64,000 nucleotides of DNA from Aliarcobacter sp. (GTDB lineage Bacteria > Campylobacterota > Campylobacteria > Campylobacterales > Arcobacteraceae), in assembly GCA_028688995.1 (NCBI GenBank), contig JAQTXB010000014.1, positions 1 through 64,000 of the forward strand, in the 5' to 3' direction. This document shows positions 35,778 through 45,403 of this stretch, piece by piece; position 1 is the stretch's first letter, and every line of letters starts with the position of its first letter. A model generated the notes under the pieces. The model saw only the letters and a list, made by a program, of their open reading frames with translations, was not told the DNA's origin and ran no database searches. A program made the translations under genes and the position numbers.

Positions 35778-36635
35778 GTGCATATAGAAATCACAAATAT
35801 TTGTAATCTAAAATGTACATTTTGCCCTCCAAAAATTCTACCAAATGGAATAATGAGTTTAGAAAAATTTGATGATTTAAATGCTCAATTGAAACCATAT
35901 ACAAAAGAGTTAGCTTATCATATAGTTGGTGATCCACTTGTTTTAACAAATTTAAATGAGTATTTGAATATTAGTTTAAAACATGATTTAAAAGTAAATA
36001 TTACAACAACTGCAAATAATATAAATGAAAAACATTATGATGCACTTATGAATTCAACAATAAAACAAATCAATTTTTCAATAAATTCATATAATGCAAA
36101 TTCACATAAAAAGACACTTGATGAGTATTTAACTCCAATTTTAGATTTCGTCAAATTTGCCCAAAGTAAAAAGCACGAATATTTTATAAATTTTAGGATT
36201 TGGAATTTAGATGAAGAAAAAAGTGCAAAAGAGTTTAACAAAAAAGTTTTTGATAAAATAAATGAAACTTTTGATTCAAATATAAATATTGAAGATGTAT
36301 ATAAAGAAAGACCAAAAAATATAAGAATAGATAGAAAAATATTTTTTAATTTTGATGAATATTTTACTTGGCCAACTTTACAAAATGAAATAGTTTCAAA
36401 AACTGGATTTTGTTATGGTTTAGATTCTCATTTTGGAATTTTAACAAATGGTGATGTAGTTCCTTGTTGTTTAGATCAAAATGCTTGCATAAATCTTGGG
36501 AATACAAATACTACACAACTAGATGATATATTAAATTCTCAAAGAGTAAAAGCTATTCAAAAAGGTTTTAAAAACAACATTTTAGTTGAAGAGCTTTGTC
36601 AAAAGTGTGAATATCGAACAAGATTTGATAAATAG
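35778..36635 (+). CDS. Radical SAM/SPASM protein
   Basis: At least 285 residues. The radical SAM cluster motif is CNLKCTFC (C-x3-C-x2-C at residues 9-16 from the GTG). The GDPL segment HIVGDPLVL follows. A SPASM-type C-terminus has FCYGLDSHFGILTNGDVVPCC, CINLGNT and LCQKCEY. The substrate is unknown; SPASM members often modify peptides or act as maturases, but no obvious precursor peptide is beside it. The conserved start (KKFKKVHIEITNICNLKC) begins upstream of the GTG, implying an ATA or ATT start. It is followed by an EI24-like gene. Confidence 0.88.
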   Translation: MHIEITNICNLKCTFCPPKILPNGIMSLEKFDDLNAQLKPYTKELAYHIVGDPLVLTNLNEYLNISLKHDLKVNITTTANNINEKHYDALMNSTIKQINFSINSYNANSHKKTLDEYLTPILDFVKFAQSKKHEYFINFRIWNLDEEKSAKEFNKKVFDKINETFDSNINIEDVYKERPKNIRIDRKIFFNFDEYFTWPTLQNEIVSKTGFCYGLDSHFGILTNGDVVPCCLDQNACINLGNTNTTQLDDILNSQRVKAIQKGFKNNILVEELCQKCEYRTRFDK

Positions 36636-36644
36636 GAAATAAAT

Positions 36645-37481
36645 ATGAATGAAATAGAAATTATATTAAAAAGTATAAAAGATTTTTTTACAAGTTCAAT
36701 GTTAAAAATTGCACTTGTACCTTTGATTGTAACGATGATTGTTTTGTATATGTTATTTTTTACAGCAGCTGATTTTGGAATCTCTTCTTTAGAACAAATC
36801 TCTCAAGCTTCTCAAAATGGTCAAGAAGTTGTTATTGATGAAAATGCTCCATTTTATTTTGTATGGTTTACTTATTTGATTGTATTTTTATTTAAATACT
36901 CATTTACTTCATGGATTGCTGGATTTTTATTTTATACAATTGGAACAGTGATTGTTTTACAAGCATCTGTTGTTTTGTCAATAATTGTAATTGGATTTTT
37001 AACTCCAATGATTTTAAAAATTTTACATAAAAGATATTATTCTCATTTAGTATTACATGAATATGGAACAATACCTTTATCTATTTGGGTTTTAGTAAAA
37101 AGTTTGTTTATGATGGTGTTTTTATTTATAATTTTGATACCAGTCTATTTTGTACCAATTTTAAATGTATTAGCTTTTTCTTTACCTTTTTACTATTTTT
37201 TTCATAAGCTTTTAAATTTTGATGTTTCTTCGACAATTTTAAGTAAAGAACAATTTAAAACAATTTACAAAGTAGAAGGGAATAATTTTAGGCTTAGAAC
37301 ACTATTTTTATATTTTGTTTCAATGATTCCATTTGCTACACTTTTTACAGCTGTTTATTATATTATTTATTTAGGACATGCTTATTTTATTAAACTTGAG
37401 CAATTAACTAAAAATGAGTTAACAAAGGATGAGGTAATTAAATCAGATTTTTTAAAAATTGAATCAAATGAAAAAAACTAA
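36645..37481 (+). CDS. EI24/CysZ-like membrane protein
   Basis: 278 residues. An amphipathic N-terminus is followed by about four to five membrane helices (LVPLIVTMIVLYMLFF; VWFTYLIVFLFKYSF; TVIVLQASVVLSIIVIGFLT; LVKSLFMMVFLFIILIPVYF; and one near 230-245). Arrangement and length fit the EI24 family, whose member CysZ is a sulfate importer. No sulfate-assimilation gene is adjacent, so the substrate is open. It overlaps the GDPD gene by 14 bases. Confidence 0.75.
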   Translation: MNEIEIILKSIKDFFTSSMLKIALVPLIVTMIVLYMLFFTAADFGISSLEQISQASQNGQEVVIDENAPFYFVWFTYLIVFLFKYSFTSWIAGFLFYTIGTVIVLQASVVLSIIVIGFLTPMILKILHKRYYSHLVLHEYGTIPLSIWVLVKSLFMMVFLFIILIPVYFVPILNVLAFSLPFYYFFHKLLNFDVSSTILSKEQFKTIYKVEGNNFRLRTLFLYFVSMIPFATLFTAVYYIIYLGHAYFIKLEQLTKNELTKDEVIKSDFLKIESNEKN

Positions 37482-38169
37482 ATTTTTAGCTCATAGAGGT
37501 TTACATTTTGGAACAAAAATTCCTGAAAATTCACTTTTAGCTTTTAAAAAAGCAGTTGAAAAAAATTATGGAATAGAACTTGATATTACAATTTCTAAAG
37601 ATAATCAAATAGTAGTTTTTCATGATGATACTTTGGATAGATTATGTAATGTAAGTGGAAATATTGAAGAGTTTGATTACTCTTATTTAAAGAGTTTATA
37701 TCTTTATAAAACTAAAGAAAAAATACCTTTATTTAGAGAAGTTTTAGAAATAGTTGATTCAAAAGTGGAACTATTTATTGAAATAAAAAAACATAAAAAT
37801 ATTGGGATTTTAGAAAATATTTTATCAATTTTATTAGAAAATTATAAAGGTGAATATTCTATTTGTTCCTTTGAAAAAGATATATTAACTTGGTTTAAAA
37901 AAAATAAAAGTACAACAAGAAGAGGTCTTATTTTTGAATCATTAAATAAAAAATTTCAAAAATACAATAAACTTATTTTTTTATATAAATATTTTAAAAC
38001 AAAACCTGATTTTATCTCTTTGGATTATAGATTATTTAATAGTGATATTTATAAATTTTGTAAGAGTAAAAATCTTTTTATTTCTCTTTGGACAATTGAT
38101 TCAAAAGAGAAATATGAAAAGGTAAATACAGAAGTTAATACCTTAATTTTTGAGAAAATTACTCCTTAG
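37468..38169 (+). CDS. Glycerophosphodiester phosphodiesterase (GDPD)
   Basis: About 233 residues from the ATG at 37468; a TTG three codons earlier is possible. It hydrolyses glycerophosphodiesters to glycerol 3-phosphate and an alcohol. The TIM-barrel motifs are FLAHRG with PENSLLAF, the metal ligands in ELDITISKD and VVFHDDTLDR with the catalytic His. C-terminal part LFISLWTIDS matches the family. No signal peptide, so it is cytoplasmic. Its 3' end overlaps the minus-strand 35-residue ORF. Confidence 0.9.
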   Translation: MKKTKFLAHRGLHFGTKIPENSLLAFKKAVEKNYGIELDITISKDNQIVVFHDDTLDRLCNVSGNIEEFDYSYLKSLYLYKTKEKIPLFREVLEIVDSKVELFIEIKKHKNIGILENILSILLENYKGEYSICSFEKDILTWFKKNKSTTRRGLIFESLNKKFQKYNKLIFLYKYFKTKPDFISLDYRLFNSDIYKFCKSKNLFISLWTIDSKEKYEKVNTEVNTLIFEKITP

Positions 38170-38266
38170 GGTTTTTATTTTGAAGTTTTTGCGTAAAATA
38201 AGCCAATAAAACTACCACAAATATGATAATAATAAATGAAAATATTTCAGATTCTAAGTCACTCAA
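38159..38266 (-). CDS. Small membrane protein, 35 residues
   Basis: A short ORF with a TTG start preceded by AAGGA at a good distance (AAGGATAGAATTTG). It encodes an acidic N-terminus (MSDLESEIF), one hydrophobic helix (SFIIIIFVVVLLAYF) and a basic tail (TQKLQNKNPKE), the layout of a single-pass small protein. It stops on TAA inside the end of the GDPD gene. It resembles the size of small subunits of membrane complexes such as CcoQ, but I cannot assign it. Confidence 0.5.
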   Translation of the reverse strand: MSDLESEIFSFIIIIFVVVLLAYFTQKLQNKNPKE

Positions 38267-38358
38267 ATTCTATCCTTCTTTTTATTTTAGTTTATCTAAA
38301 TTCAAATAAAAAATATTAGAATAAATTAGTAAAATGCTATTTTATATCATATCTACAA

Positions 38359-38377
38359 ATTTTATACTGTATAAAAT
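38359..38377. repeat. 19-base palindrome, possible operator
   Basis: ATTTTATAC-T-GTATAAAAT has perfect nine-base arms. It lies between divergently transcribed genes, about 93 bases before the smORF start and 150 before gltB, upstream of the gltB -10. It could bind a dimeric regulator. Confidence 0.45.
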
Positions 38378-38415
38378 ATATACTAAAATCATAAAAATAA
38401 TGGATGTTTTATCTG

Positions 38416-38421
38416 TATAAT
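38416..38421 (+). promoter_or_regulatory. -10 element of gltBD
   Basis: TATAAT preceded by TG directly, giving a transcript start near 38428 and a leader of about 100 bases. Another AT-rich match (TATTAT at 38482-38487) would give a shorter leader. Confidence 0.4.
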
Positions 38422-38528
38422 GATGTATTATATAGATTCAATCTTCTATGTATTTAACTATATTTAAACTAATTTATTGTATATTATCCAACTTTACTAC
38501 GGGATATAAAAGATTAATATAAAGGAAA

Positions 38529-41500
38529 ATGATGGGGTGCAATTTAGACTTACTAACTTCTTTTAAAGATAATTGCGGGTTTGGTTTAGTAGCTGATATG
38601 AAAAACCGACCAAGTCATAAAAATTTAGAAGATGCAATAACTTCACTCGAAAGAATGATGCACAGAGGTGCAGTAGCGGCCGATGGTAAAACTGGAGATG
38701 GTTCAGGTTTATTATTATCAATGCCAGACTCATTTATGAGAAAAATAGCATTAGAAAAAGGTATTGATTTACCAGAAATATATGCTGTTGCTATGATTTT
38801 TACAAGAGATTTAAAAAATATAGATGTTTTTACAGAGTTCTGTGAAATTAATGATTTAAAAGTAGTACTTACAAGAACAGTTCCTGTTGATACTACAGCA
38901 TTAGGGCAACAAGCACTAGAGAGTTTACCAGAAATTATACAAGTGTTTGTTGTTCCAGGTACGTTAATGTCATCAAAAAGATTTGATGCAATGCTTTATT
39001 TAACGAGAAAAGAGTGTGAACACAAATTAATAAATGATAAAGATTTTTATATTCCAACATTTTCGTCTAAAGTTATAGCCTATAAAGGGCTAATTATGCC
39101 AACGCATATTAAGAATTTTTATATTGATTTAAGAGATGAAGATTTTAAAATATCATTCTCATTATTTCATCAAAGATTTTCAACAAACACGCTTCCTTTA
39201 TGGAGATTAGCACAACCTTTTAGAGCAATTGCACACAATGGAGAAATTAACTCTGTTGAAGCAAATAGATTTAATGTTGAAGTAAAATCAGAACAATTAA
39301 AATCAGAAATTTTCTCTGAAGAAGAGATGAAAAGATTATTACCAATTTTACAAAATATTGGTTCAGATTCTACATCTTTAGATAATATGTTTGAATTTTT
39401 ATTAGCAAATGGTGTAGATTTCTTTAAAGCAGCTCGTGCATTAGTTCCAGCACCTTGGCAAAATGCTCCTCATATGGATTCTGACTTAAGAGCTTTTTAT
39501 GAGTATACAGCAACTGCAATGGAAGCATGGGATGGACCAGCAGCAGTATCTTTAACAGATGGAAGACATATTGGATGTTTAATTGACAGAAATGGATTAA
39601 GACCTTCTAAATATGTAATTACAAAAGATGATAAATTATATATCACATCTGAGTATGGAACTTTAAAAATTGAAGATGATAATATTTTAGAAAGAGGAAG
39701 ATTACAATCAGGACAAATGATTGCACTTGACCTTAAACATGGGAAAATATTAAAAGAAGAAGATATTAATAATTATTTAAAATCGTCTCAACACTATTCA
39801 AAATGGTTAAATGATGATATGGATTATATTCAAGAATATATCGAAGATACATTTTTAAATGTAAAAGATTATAAATTAGAAAATCTTGAGAAAAAACAAA
39901 AATTCTTTAACATTACTTATGAAGTATTAGACCAAGTTATTGAGCCAATGGCAAAAGATGGGAAAGAACCAGTTGGATCAATGGGAGATGATACTCCACT
40001 AGCTTGTTTTTCAACTGTAAATAGAAATTTTACAGATTTATTTAGACAAAAATTTGCACAAGTTACAAATCCACCAATTGATCCATATAGAGAAAAAGTG
40101 GTTATGTCTTTAGAAACAGGATTTGGACAAGTTCATAATGTATTAGATGAAAAACCTGAATATGCAAGAAGATTAAAAGTAACAAGTCCTATTTTAATGA
40201 AAGAAAAATATGATGTTTTATACTCTTTTGGAGATGAGAAATCACCAAGATATGATGCATATTATAAAAATAGAGTATTTACAACAACATTTAAATCAAA
40301 TTTAAAAGCATCGTTAGAAAAATTAGCTTCTTATGTTGTAAAAGCTGTAAGAGAAGATGGTGTTTCTGTTGTTATTTTAGATGATAGAGCTGTAAATGAG
40401 CATGAAAAAGTAATTCCAGTTGCAATGGCTGTTGGTTATGTTAATCAACAATTATTAAAAAATGGTGTTAGACATAATGTTTCTATTGTTCCAATTACAG
40501 GAGAAGTTTATGATCCACATATGGCAGCTGTTTTAGTTGCATTTGGATGTACTGCTATGTATCCATACATGATGTATGCATCAACTGTTGCATTATTCCA
40601 AAGAGAAAAACCAACTAAATATGAGATGCAAAAGTATTTAAAAAATACACAAAAATCTGTTAATGCTGGTTTATTAAAAATTATGTCTAAAATGGGTATT
40701 TGTACTATTGCATCATATAGAAATTCAGGATTATTTGATATTATTGGATTAAGTGATGAAATCGTTAATGACTGTTTTACAGGTGCACATAGTGATTTAG
40801 CTGGTTTAGATTATAGTGATATTGAAGAAAGAATTAATAAAGCACATCATAATGCATATAAAGAAGAAAATACAATTTTCCCTCTTGATTTAGGTGGATT
40901 TTATAAATATTCTAATGGTGGTGAATACCATGATTATGGTCCAGCTACAACAAAAGCTATGCATAATAAATCAGCTTCTAAAAAAGAAGAGTTAACTGAT
41001 TTTGATGGATTAAGAGAATTAGTAAAAAACAGAGATAAAAAATTTATTAGAGATTTCTTTGAATTTAACTCAGATAGAATTGCAATTGATGTAAGTGAAG
41101 TTGAATCAAAAGAAGACATTTTCAAAAGATTTGCAAGTGCTGCAATGTCTCTTGGATCAATTTCTCCTGAAGCTCATGAAGCAATGGCTACAGCTATGAA
41201 TACTATTGGTGGTATGTCAAACTCAGGTGAGGGTGGAGAAGATTCAAAAAGATTTGGAACAATTAGAAATTCAAGAATTAAACAAGTTGCATCTGGAAGA
41301 TTTGGGGTAACACCTGCTTATTTAAGAAGTGCTGATGAGTTACAAATTAAAGTTGCACAAGGTGCAAAACCAGGTGAAGGTGGACAATTACCAGGACATA
41401 AAGTTACTGCATTAATTGCAACACTAAGACATACAGTTCCAGGTGTTACATTAATTTCACCACCACCACACCATGATATTTATTCGATTGAAGATTTAGC

Positions 41501-42968
41501 TCAATTAATTTTTGACTTAAAACAAATTAATCCATTAGCTAAAATTACAGTTAAATTAGTTTCATCAATTGGTGTTGGAACAATTGCTGCTGGTGTTGCA
41601 AAAGCTTATGCTGACAAAATTATTATCTCAGGTGGAGATGGTGGAACAGGAGCTGCTCCTTTAACATCAATTAAACATGCTGGTAATCCTTGGGAAATGG
41701 GTCTTTCAGAAGCTCATAATGCTTTAAAAGCAAATAAACTAAGAGAATTTGTACATGTACAAACAGATGGTGGATTAAAAACTGGTCTTGATGTTGTAAA
41801 AGCAGCAATGCTTGGTGCTGAATCTTATGCATTTGGAACAGCTTCATTAACACTACTTGGATGTAAAATTTTAAGAATTTGTCATACAAATAAATGTTCA
41901 GTTGGAGTTGCAACTCAAGATGAAACATTAAGAGATCACTTTACAGGTACAGTTGAAAGATTGATTTCATACTTTACATTTATAGCTGAAGATGTAAGAA
42001 ATATTCTTGCATCATTAGGTTATAAAACAATTGAAGAAATAGTTGGAAGATCTGATTTATTAAAAGTTATTGATGATAAATTTGCACAAAAATTCGATTT
42101 CCAAAATATCTTAAGAAGAATTGATGGAATTGATACTTGTCAAAAAGCAACAAATGCTCCTTTTGATGATAATAAATTTGAAAAAGAGTTATTGAAAAAA
42201 GTTCATAGAACTATTGAAAATCCAAATTCACCAATAAAAGTTAATACTGAAATCTCTAACTTAAATAGATCTTTTGGAGCATTAATTTCAGGAGAAATTG
42301 CTAGATTCTATGGAGATAAAGGTTTACCTGAAGATTCTATTACTATTAATTTAAAAGGAATTGCTGGTCAATCTTTTGGAGCTTTCTTATCAAAAGGTAT
42401 GAATTTACATTTAGATGGTGCAGCAAATGATTACGTTGGAAAAGGTATGAATGGTGGTAAAATCATTATAAATCCTGTTCATCAAGGTAAAGATTTTGCA
42501 GGTGCCGGAAATACATGTTTATATGGTGCTACTGGTGGGAAATTATATATTAGAGCTGCTGTTGGTGAAAGATTTGCAGTTAGAAACTCTGGATGTATTT
42601 CTGTTGTTGAAGGTACAGGAGATAATCCTTGTGAATATATGACAGGTGGAATTGTAGTTATTTTAGGAAATACAGGAATTAACTTTGGAGCAGGTATGAC
42701 AGGTGGTTTAGCATTTGTTTACGATCCAGAAAAAACTTTTGTTGATAAAATGAATCAAGAACTAATTGAACCTGTTCGTGTTGATACAGATGATACAGAA
42801 AGAGAAAGATTATATTTAAAAAGATTATTATTAGACTATTTACATGAAACACAAAGTGAAATAGCTGAAGGAATCTTACAAAACTTTAGAGCAGAGATTA
42901 GAAATTTCTGGATGATAAAACCTAAAAATATGACAGTGTTGCCACTGGATCCAGACAAGGGAGATTAG
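38529..42968 (+). CDS. gltB: Glutamate synthase large subunit GltB
   Basis: 1479 residues, full length. It makes two glutamates from glutamine and 2-oxoglutarate with GltD. The class II glutaminase domain starts at Cys16 (FKDNCGFGLVAD), so a 15-residue propeptide must be cleaved. ITSLERMMHRGAVAADGKTG is the usual next motif. The central and FMN domains carry SLGSISPEAHEAM, SNSGEGGEDSKRFG, QGAKPGEGGQLPG and ISGGDGGTGAAPL, with cluster cysteines in CKILRICHTNKCSVG. The C-terminal GXGXG repeat domain includes KGIAGQSFGAF. Two ATGs adjoin at the start. Confidence 0.97.
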   Translation: MMGCNLDLLTSFKDNCGFGLVADMKNRPSHKNLEDAITSLERMMHRGAVAADGKTGDGSGLLLSMPDSFMRKIALEKGIDLPEIYAVAMIFTRDLKNIDVFTEFCEINDLKVVLTRTVPVDTTALGQQALESLPEIIQVFVVPGTLMSSKRFDAMLYLTRKECEHKLINDKDFYIPTFSSKVIAYKGLIMPTHIKNFYIDLRDEDFKISFSLFHQRFSTNTLPLWRLAQPFRAIAHNGEINSVEANRFNVEVKSEQLKSEIFSEEEMKRLLPILQNIGSDSTSLDNMFEFLLANGVDFFKAARALVPAPWQNAPHMDSDLRAFYEYTATAMEAWDGPAAVSLTDGRHIGCLIDRNGLRPSKYVITKDDKLYITSEYGTLKIEDDNILERGRLQSGQMIALDLKHGKILKEEDINNYLKSSQHYSKWLNDDMDYIQEYIEDTFLNVKDYKLENLEKKQKFFNITYEVLDQVIEPMAKDGKEPVGSMGDDTPLACFSTVNRNFTDLFRQKFAQVTNPPIDPYREKVVMSLETGFGQVHNVLDEKPEYARRLKVTSPILMKEKYDVLYSFGDEKSPRYDAYYKNRVFTTTFKSNLKASLEKLASYVVKAVREDGVSVVILDDRAVNEHEKVIPVAMAVGYVNQQLLKNGVRHNVSIVPITGEVYDPHMAAVLVAFGCTAMYPYMMYASTVALFQREKPTKYEMQKYLKNTQKSVNAGLLKIMSKMGICTIASYRNSGLFDIIGLSDEIVNDCFTGAHSDLAGLDYSDIEERINKAHHNAYKEENTIFPLDLGGFYKYSNGGEYHDYGPATTKAMHNKSASKKEELTDFDGLRELVKNRDKKFIRDFFEFNSDRIAIDVSEVESKEDIFKRFASAAMSLGSISPEAHEAMATAMNTIGGMSNSGEGGEDSKRFGTIRNSRIKQVASGRFGVTPAYLRSADELQIKVAQGAKPGEGGQLPGHKVTALIATLRHTVPGVTLISPPPHHDIYSIEDLAQLIFDLKQINPLAKITVKLVSSIGVGTIAAGVAKAYADKIIISGGDGGTGAAPLTSIKHAGNPWEMGLSEAHNALKANKLREFVHVQTDGGLKTGLDVVKAAMLGAESYAFGTASLTLLGCKILRICHTNKCSVGVATQDETLRDHFTGTVERLISYFTFIAEDVRNILASLGYKTIEEIVGRSDLLKVIDDKFAQKFDFQNILRRIDGIDTCQKATNAPFDDNKFEKELLKKVHRTIENPNSPIKVNTEISNLNRSFGALISGEIARFYGDKGLPEDSITINLKGIAGQSFGAFLSKGMNLHLDGAANDYVGKGMNGGKIIINPVHQGKDFAGAGNTCLYGATGGKLYIRAAVGERFAVRNSGCISVVEGTGDNPCEYMTGGIVVILGNTGINFGAGMTGGLAFVYDPEKTFVDKMNQELIEPVRVDTDDTERERLYLKRLLLDYLHETQSEIAEGILQNFRAEIRNFWMIKPKNMTVLPLDPDKGD

Positions 42969-42972
42969 AGAT

Positions 42973-44349
42973 ATGTTAAACTTTACAAAATTTGAAAGAA
43001 TTAATCCTGAAAAAAGAGATGTACTTCAAAGATTAAAAGATTTTAATGAAGTATATCAAGTATTTGGAAAACAAAGAGCTACAGAGCAAGCTGATAGATG
43101 TATGCAATGTGGAGATCCATATTGTCATACAGGTTGTCCATTAGGGAATTATATCCCAGCATGGTTAAAACAAACAGCAACTAAAAATCCAGATATGGCA
43201 TTTGCCTTATCGAATCAAACATCTCCTTTTCCTGAGATTTTAGGAAGAATCTGTCCTCAAGATGTTTTATGTGAGGGTGCATGTTCTTTAAATACAGGTC
43301 ATGGTGCAATCTCAATTGGTGCAATTGAAACTTTTATATCAGAAGATGCTTTTGAAAAAGGAATGAAGCCAAAATTCCCTGAGCATAAAAATGATAAAAG
43401 AGTTGCTGTAATTGGTTCTGGACCTGCTGGAATTTCAGCAGCAACTTTTCTTTTAAGAAAAGGCTTTAATGTTGAAATGTTTGAAAGAGCAGATAGAGCT
43501 GGTGGACTTTTAATGTATGGAATTCCAGGATTCAAACTTGATAAAACTACAGTTGATAGAAGAATTAACTGGTTATTAGAAGCTGGAATGAAATTACATA
43601 CTAATTGTGAGATAGGTAAAGATAAATCAATTTCTGATTTAGAAAAAGATTTTGATGCAATATTCTTAGGGATTGGTGCAACATCAAGTAATAAAGTAAA
43701 AATTGATGGTGAAGAGTCTTCAAATGTTCATTTTGCAATTGATTTTTTAACAGGAATTCAAAAAAGAAATCTTGGTAATAAAAATGCACAATATATTAAC
43801 GTAGAAGATAAAAAAGTAGTTGTAATTGGTGGTGGAGATACTGCCATGGACTGTGTTAGAACTTCGGTTAGAGAAGGTGCTCAAAGTGTTAAATGTCTTT
43901 ATAGAAGAGATGAAGCAAATATGCCAGGATCTAAAAAAGAAGTTGTAAACGCAAAAGAAGAGGGTGTTGAATTTGTATTTAATGTTGCACCTAAATCTAT
44001 AAAAATTGAGAAAAACTTAGCAGTAGCTGTTGAATTATATGAAACTGCTATGAGTGAAGCAGATGCTAGTGGAAGACAAAAAGTTGTAATTAAAGATGGA
44101 AGTGAATATTTAGAAGAGGCTGATATTGTTATTTTAGCATTAGGTTTCTCTCCTGAAGTTCCAGCATTCTTAAAAGAGCTAAATGTTGAAACTAATTCTT
44201 GGGGTGGAATTGTAATTGATTCTTCTTATAAAACTTCAAACAAAAAAGTTTTTGCTGGTGGAGATTGTAGAAGAGGTGCACACTTAGCTGTAACTGCTGC
44301 AGTTGATGGAAGAGAAGCTGCCAAAGCTATTATCAAAGAGCTATTATAA
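42973..44349 (+). CDS. gltD: Glutamate synthase small subunit GltD
   Basis: 458 residues. The N-terminal Fe-S domain has CMQCGDPYCHTGCPLGNYIP and RICPQDVLCEGACSL. FAD is bound through AVIGSGPAGISAATFLLR and NADPH through VVVIGGGDTAMDCVR. The C-terminal GGDCRRGAHLAVTAAVDG is the usual FAD contact. It feeds electrons from NADPH to GltB. Four bases separate it from gltB, so they are one operon. The next gene starts three bases on. Confidence 0.97.
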   Translation: MLNFTKFERINPEKRDVLQRLKDFNEVYQVFGKQRATEQADRCMQCGDPYCHTGCPLGNYIPAWLKQTATKNPDMAFALSNQTSPFPEILGRICPQDVLCEGACSLNTGHGAISIGAIETFISEDAFEKGMKPKFPEHKNDKRVAVIGSGPAGISAATFLLRKGFNVEMFERADRAGGLLMYGIPGFKLDKTTVDRRINWLLEAGMKLHTNCEIGKDKSISDLEKDFDAIFLGIGATSSNKVKIDGEESSNVHFAIDFLTGIQKRNLGNKNAQYINVEDKKVVVIGGGDTAMDCVRTSVREGAQSVKCLYRRDEANMPGSKKEVVNAKEEGVEFVFNVAPKSIKIEKNLAVAVELYETAMSEADASGRQKVVIKDGSEYLEEADIVILALGFSPEVPAFLKELNVETNSWGGIVIDSSYKTSNKKVFAGGDCRRGAHLAVTAAVDGREAAKAIIKELL

Positions 44350-44352
44350 TAA

Positions 44353-45105
44353 ATGAATAATCTTACAGCCTCGTATAAAAATAGTTTTATAGAGGCTGTA
44401 ATTCTTGCAAATAAAGAACTACATACTTACATAAATAAAAATCTATCTTTAAATGATTATGAATATACAAATATTACTGGTTTTGGTGGTGATAATTCTT
44501 TAAAAATGGATTTAATTGCGGAGAATATTTTTATAAAATATTTAGCAGAATTTGGAAATATATACTCAGAAGAGTGTGGATTATTAGATACAAATAAAGA
44601 GTTTACAATTGTTATTGATCCTTTAGATGGAAGTAATAACTTTTATTCTTCTTTGCCTTATTATGGGACTTCTATTGCCTTACAAAAAGATGGAGAGGTG
44701 ATAGCAGGTTTTGTTACAAATCTTGTATCTGGAATCATTACATATCGAGCTTTTGAAAGTGAAATTAACTATTTTTCACTTCTAAAAGATAAAAAAATAA
44801 TTCCAATAAATAGTAATAAAACAAAAATCTCAGTTTTTGAAAGAGCTTATGAATACCCTCAAATTTGTCAAAAACTCCATGATAATAAGATAAAGTTTAG
44901 ATCTTTAGGTGCAGTTGCCTTATCTTTATGTGATGCAAAAAATTATAATTTTGTATTGTATTGTGGTCAAATAAGAGAGTTTGATATAGCAGCTGCTTTA
45001 TATATTTGTAAAAATTTATTCATTTATAAAACAAAAAAAATAGTATTTATATCACAAAACAAAGATACATTTGATTTAGTTAAAGAAATAATTAATGAAT
45101 TTTAG
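44353..45105 (+). CDS. Inositol-monophosphatase-family phosphatase
   Basis: 250 residues. Metal-binding motifs are SEECG (the Glu), IDPLDGSNNFYSSLPYYGTS (D-x-x-DG-S) and the C-terminal GQIREFDIAAALYICK (the Asp before AA). This is the IMPase/CysQ/FBPase fold; substrates could be inositol phosphates, PAP or fructose 1,6-bisphosphate. The family segment around residues 110-180 is shorter than in IMPases, so the substrate is open. It immediately follows gltD. Confidence 0.82.
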   Translation: MNNLTASYKNSFIEAVILANKELHTYINKNLSLNDYEYTNITGFGGDNSLKMDLIAENIFIKYLAEFGNIYSEECGLLDTNKEFTIVIDPLDGSNNFYSSLPYYGTSIALQKDGEVIAGFVTNLVSGIITYRAFESEINYFSLLKDKKIIPINSNKTKISVFERAYEYPQICQKLHDNKIKFRSLGAVALSLCDAKNYNFVLYCGQIREFDIAAALYICKNLFIYKTKKIVFISQNKDTFDLVKEIINEF

Positions 45106-45127
45106 GTTATAACTCCACCATAAATAA

Positions 45128-45402
<275 letters not shown>

Positions 45403-45403
<1 letters not shown>

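Larger units (their letters stand above)
38267..38528. other. 262-base intergenic region between the smORF and gltB
   Basis: Contains a palindrome at 38359-38377, a TATAAT at 38416-38421 and a plausible ribosome site AAAGGA at 38521-38526. I see no tRNA or riboswitch-like structure. It is unusually long for this compact window and so is likely regulatory. Confidence 0.5.
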
